Positions 5,279 to 6,916 of a DNA stretch of 6,916 bases are shown piece by piece. Position 1 is the stretch's first letter; every line of letters starts with the position of its first letter. This stretch comes from Candidatus Dadabacteria bacterium (GTDB lineage: Bacteria > Desulfobacterota_D > UBA1144 > Nemesobacterales > CSP1-2): contig JAKEHC010000003.1 in assembly GCA_022615255.1 (NCBI GenBank), positions 1 to 6,916 on the forward strand. Direction: 5' to 3'. The position numbers and the translations under genes are program-made. The notes below the pieces were generated by a model that worked only from the letters and a program-made list of their open reading frames with translations, had not been told where the DNA came from and searched no databases.

Positions 5279-6442
5279 TCATTCAAGATAACCCACTAAG
5301 GTCCCACACGTCCTTGGATTTCCAAGTTTATATAGCGCAGTTTTTTCAATCTGCCTTATGCGCTCACGGGTCAGATTAAGTTTTTTCCCAACCTCCTTAA
5401 GGGTAGACGGTTTTTCATACCCTATTCCAAACCTCATCCTGAGAATTTCCCTTTCTCTAGGGCTTAGCTTCAAAAGCGCATCGTCAATATTTTGTGGAAG
5501 ATACGCTGATGCAATAAGTGAATCGGGCGGAATAGAATTGGGATCGGCTACAGAATCCATTAAAACCGTTTTCTCTCCCTGCCAGATCACGGAGTCGAGG
5601 CTAAGCATCTTTTCATTAGAGAGAAGTACCCGCTTTACAAATCCTACAGTCATACCCGCCTCCTTCGCAATTTCCTCAAAGACAGGCGTCTTGCCATTTT
5701 CTTCCTCAAGCCTTGCCATCGCACCCCGAACATGATTAGTTCTCTCAATCACATAGGATGGAATCCTTATAGTCCTCACTTGATGAATAATAGCCCTAGT
5801 AATCTTCTGCTTTATCCACCAGCTAGCATATGTAGAAAACTTGTAATCCTTCGTGTGATCAAAACTTTCAACTGCCCTTATTAACCCCAAATTCCCCTCC
5901 TGAATAACGTCCGGCAGCGGCAGTCCTTTCCCCATATATTCCCTGGCGATACTTAAAACCAATCTTAAGTTTGCTTTGACAAATCTTTCTCGTAACCTCC
6001 TTGCTTTTTGCAAATAAAGCTTCATAAGAACGCTTAATATCTTAATTTGCTTTGATACCTCCTTTTCCGATCCACTTCTCCCATTTCCGTTCTTTCTTTT
6101 TTCTTCTAGTAACTTATCAATCATAACCTTTATTTCCCTTGCCCTTGATTCACATTTTCTCATTTTTATAGAAACCTCTTTCTCTTCCCTCTGCTTAAAA
6201 ACAGGCTCCTTTGATATATCCTTGTAATAATCATATAGAAGCCGTAATGTCTCATCCGGCGTTCTGCTTTGCTCCTTGGATTGTAAACCCTTTGGTTCAT
6301 AATCGAAATCATGATTTTCAATATCTGGCTCAACGCCGTATTCAGTGGTAAGATTCATAGGATTCTCTTCTTGAATAAACTCTTCATGAGACTCAGCTAA
6401 CTCTGAAGTAGAATTTTCGAGGTTAAGATTTAGTATTTCCAT
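5279..6442 (-). CDS. sigma-70 family (RpoD/RpoS-like, group 1 or 2) sigma factor
   Basis: A 387-residue primary-type sigma factor. An acidic N-terminus (1-60) is followed by region 1.2 (about 62-95, LLYDYYKDISKEPVFKQREEKE). A Lys/Arg-rich helical insertion covers about 96-150. Region 2 is at 153-223, with core-binding LPLPDVIQEGNLGLIRAVE (175-192) and -10 reading FSTYASWWIKQKITRAI (202-218). Region 3 is at 228-308 and region 4 at 316-379, with LSPREREILRMRFGIG and the -35 helix-turn-helix LTRERIRQIEKTAL (357-370). Region 1.1 is missing and the protein is shorter than a typical housekeeping RpoD. An alternative (RpoS-like) factor is therefore more likely than the main one, though short housekeeping factors exist. 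The ATG has AGGGAG seven bases upstream. The leader holds a sigma-54 promoter match, again suiting an inducible factor. The stop is 284 bases before tetR, with repeats between, so they are separate units. Confidence 0.92.
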   Translation of the reverse strand: MEILNLNLENSTSELAESHEEFIQEENPMNLTTEYGVEPDIENHDFDYEPKGLQSKEQSRTPDETLRLLYDYYKDISKEPVFKQREEKEVSIKMRKCESRAREIKVMIDKLLEEKRKNGNGRSGSEKEVSKQIKILSVLMKLYLQKARRLRERFVKANLRLVLSIAREYMGKGLPLPDVIQEGNLGLIRAVESFDHTKDYKFSTYASWWIKQKITRAIIHQVRTIRIPSYVIERTNHVRGAMARLEEENGKTPVFEEIAKEAGMTVGFVKRVLLSNEKMLSLDSVIWQGEKTVLMDSVADPNSIPPDSLIASAYLPQNIDDALLKLSPREREILRMRFGIGYEKPSTLKEVGKKLNLTRERIRQIEKTALYKLGNPRTCGTLVGYLE

Positions 6443-6519
6443 GGTTTTACTCCCTTTTTAACGATGATTAGTCTGAAAAATTAATAAAGCATGAGCACAT
6501 CACTCTCAGAATTGATTTT

Positions 6520-6535
6520 GGCAATCAACATGCCA
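6520..6535 (-). promoter_or_regulatory. sigma-54 (-24/-12) promoter match before the sigma-70 family gene
   Basis: The minus strand reads TGGCATGTTGATTGCC. The GG and GC are exactly 10 bases apart, and TGGCA plus TTGC match the sigma-54 consensus (TGGCACG, N4, TTGC with A or T). Transcription would start near 6508, giving a leader of about 65 bases. With one more base on each side the site is also a 6-bp inverted repeat (TTGGCA, 7 bases, TGCCAA), so a protein operator is the alternative reading. Confidence 0.5.
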
Positions 6536-6563
6536 ATAAAATCAAATCCTGAATGTCCAATCA

Positions 6564-6597
6564 TTTATAAAACTTAGATGTTTATAAAAATTAGACA
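6564..6597. repeat. tandem 17-bp direct repeat upstream of the sigma-54 promoter
   Basis: Two adjoining copies, TTTATAAAAcTTAGAtg (6564-6580) and TTTATAAAAaTTAGAca (6581-6597), agree at 14 of 17 positions. They lie about 30-60 bp upstream of the -24 element, a plausible place for an activator to bind. The A/T richness makes chance similarity possible. Confidence 0.4.
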
Positions 6598-6742
6598 TCG
6601 CTAAAAATGTGTAAAAATACACTGTGCACTCTGTGTCATATTCCACACAAGATACGAATGATTTAAGTTAAGGAAAAAAGATAAAATCTTAACCGAGAAA
6701 TTCTATATAGTTGGTAGCTTCAATCATATTATTAGAGAAAAA

Positions 6743-6783
6743 TTCAGTAGAGTAGGGTAGGTGCTTTTCCGTACTATACTGAA
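6743..6783. repeat. 15-bp-arm inverted repeat (hairpin or operator)
   Basis: The arms TTCAGTAGAGTAGGG (6743-6757) and CCGTACTATACTGAA (6769-6783) pair at 13 of 15 positions around an 11-base loop. On the minus strand the stem runs into TTTTTCTCT, as a rho-independent terminator would, for a gene ending to the right. On the plus strand the right arm overlaps the -35 position of a TATAAT at 6793-6798, so an operator is equally possible. Confidence 0.4.
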
Positions 6784-6855
6784 AATATTACGTATAATTA
6801 GTACCAACGCTTTAGTTAATAAACAAAACTACATCCTCCATTATTTGAAATAGAT

Positions 6856-6916
6856 ATGGAAAACGAATCACAAAAAATCGCTCTTCTGTTTCTCGTCAAA
6901 TTTATAAGCTATTGGC
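6856..6916 (+). CDS. possible 5' end of a plus-strand gene, cut by window edge
   Basis: From the ATG at 6856 the plus strand reads 20 codons without a stop, MENESQKIALLFLVKFISYW, a charged start then a hydrophobic run as in a membrane protein or exported protein. A TATAAT at 6793-6798 could be its -10, though the -35 (CGTACT) is poor and no clear Shine-Dalgarno is seen. The competing reading is a minus-strand gene whose last codons (PIAYKFDEKQKSDFL, then TGA) end here, which would fit the terminator-like hairpin at 6743-6783. The evidence is too short to decide. No product is proposed. Confidence 0.25.
   Translation, partial: MENESQKIALLFLVKFISYW

Larger units (their letters stand above)
6443..6855. 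other. gene-free right intergenic region
   Basis: No full gene, tRNA or rRNA is seen. The stretch holds the sigma-54 type promoter (6520-6535), a tandem 17-bp repeat (6564-6597) and a 15-bp-arm inverted repeat (6743-6783). Lesser structures are GTGTA/TACAC arms with an AAAA loop at 6609-6622 and GTTAAG/CTTAAC arms at 6667-6693. Its size and repeat content suit a divergent regulatory region. Confidence 0.5.

Noticed and set aside
5358..5735. Plus-strand open frame opposite sigma regions 3-4
   Set aside because: It lies inside the well-conserved sigma region 3-4 coding sequence. No ribosome site or domain was recognised.
1..6916. CRISPR array, tRNA or rRNA gene, transposase gene
   Set aside because: No spaced identical repeats, cloverleaf-like sequence, rRNA core sequence or transposase-like protein was seen on either strand.

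Overview
The window is AT-rich bacterial chromosome with six clear genes, all on the minus strand. It reads right to left as a primary-type sigma factor, a TetR regulator, an ECF sigma factor, a short PrmA-type methyltransferase, a lytic transglycosylase, a small exported OB-fold protein, and an AsmA-like membrane protein cut by the left edge. The AsmA-like protein, the transglycosylase and a GspC-like domain point to a Gram-negative with an outer membrane. The mix of genes and base composition would suit a deltaproteobacterium-like or related uncultured lineage, but this is inference and no marker fixes the taxonomy.

Right part (about 4300-6916): three transcription regulators lie in series. 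The sigma-70 family factor (5279-6442) lacks region 1.1 and carries a basic insertion between regions 1.2 and 2. Its leader holds a good sigma-54 (-24/-12) promoter match and a tandem 17-bp repeat. Downstream of it come a long REP-like hairpin and another inverted pair. The TetR gene has a near-consensus promoter (TTGACA, 17 bp, TATTAT). That promoter overlaps a 13-bp motif, TTGACCAGTCGGT, which recurs exactly in the leader of the ECF sigma gene. The simplest reading is that TetR represses both itself and the ECF sigma factor.

Middle (about 3350-3605): no intact anti-sigma gene follows the ECF sigma factor. There is only a short CxxC-containing frame whose single good start codon is out of frame by one base. 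A promoter upstream of the methyltransferase follows.

Left part (1-3349): the methyltransferase has only the catalytic half of PrmA and uses a TTG start. It is followed closely by the transglycosylase, probably in one transcript. The transglycosylase joins a GspC-like periplasmic domain to an SLT catalytic domain. The OB-fold protein and the AsmA-like protein have their own candidate promoters. These four genes have envelope or housekeeping roles, and nothing in the sequence ties them directly to the regulators except proximity.

The 474 bases at the right end hold no full gene. They contain regulatory-looking repeats and, weakly supported, the first 20 codons of a plus-strand gene.
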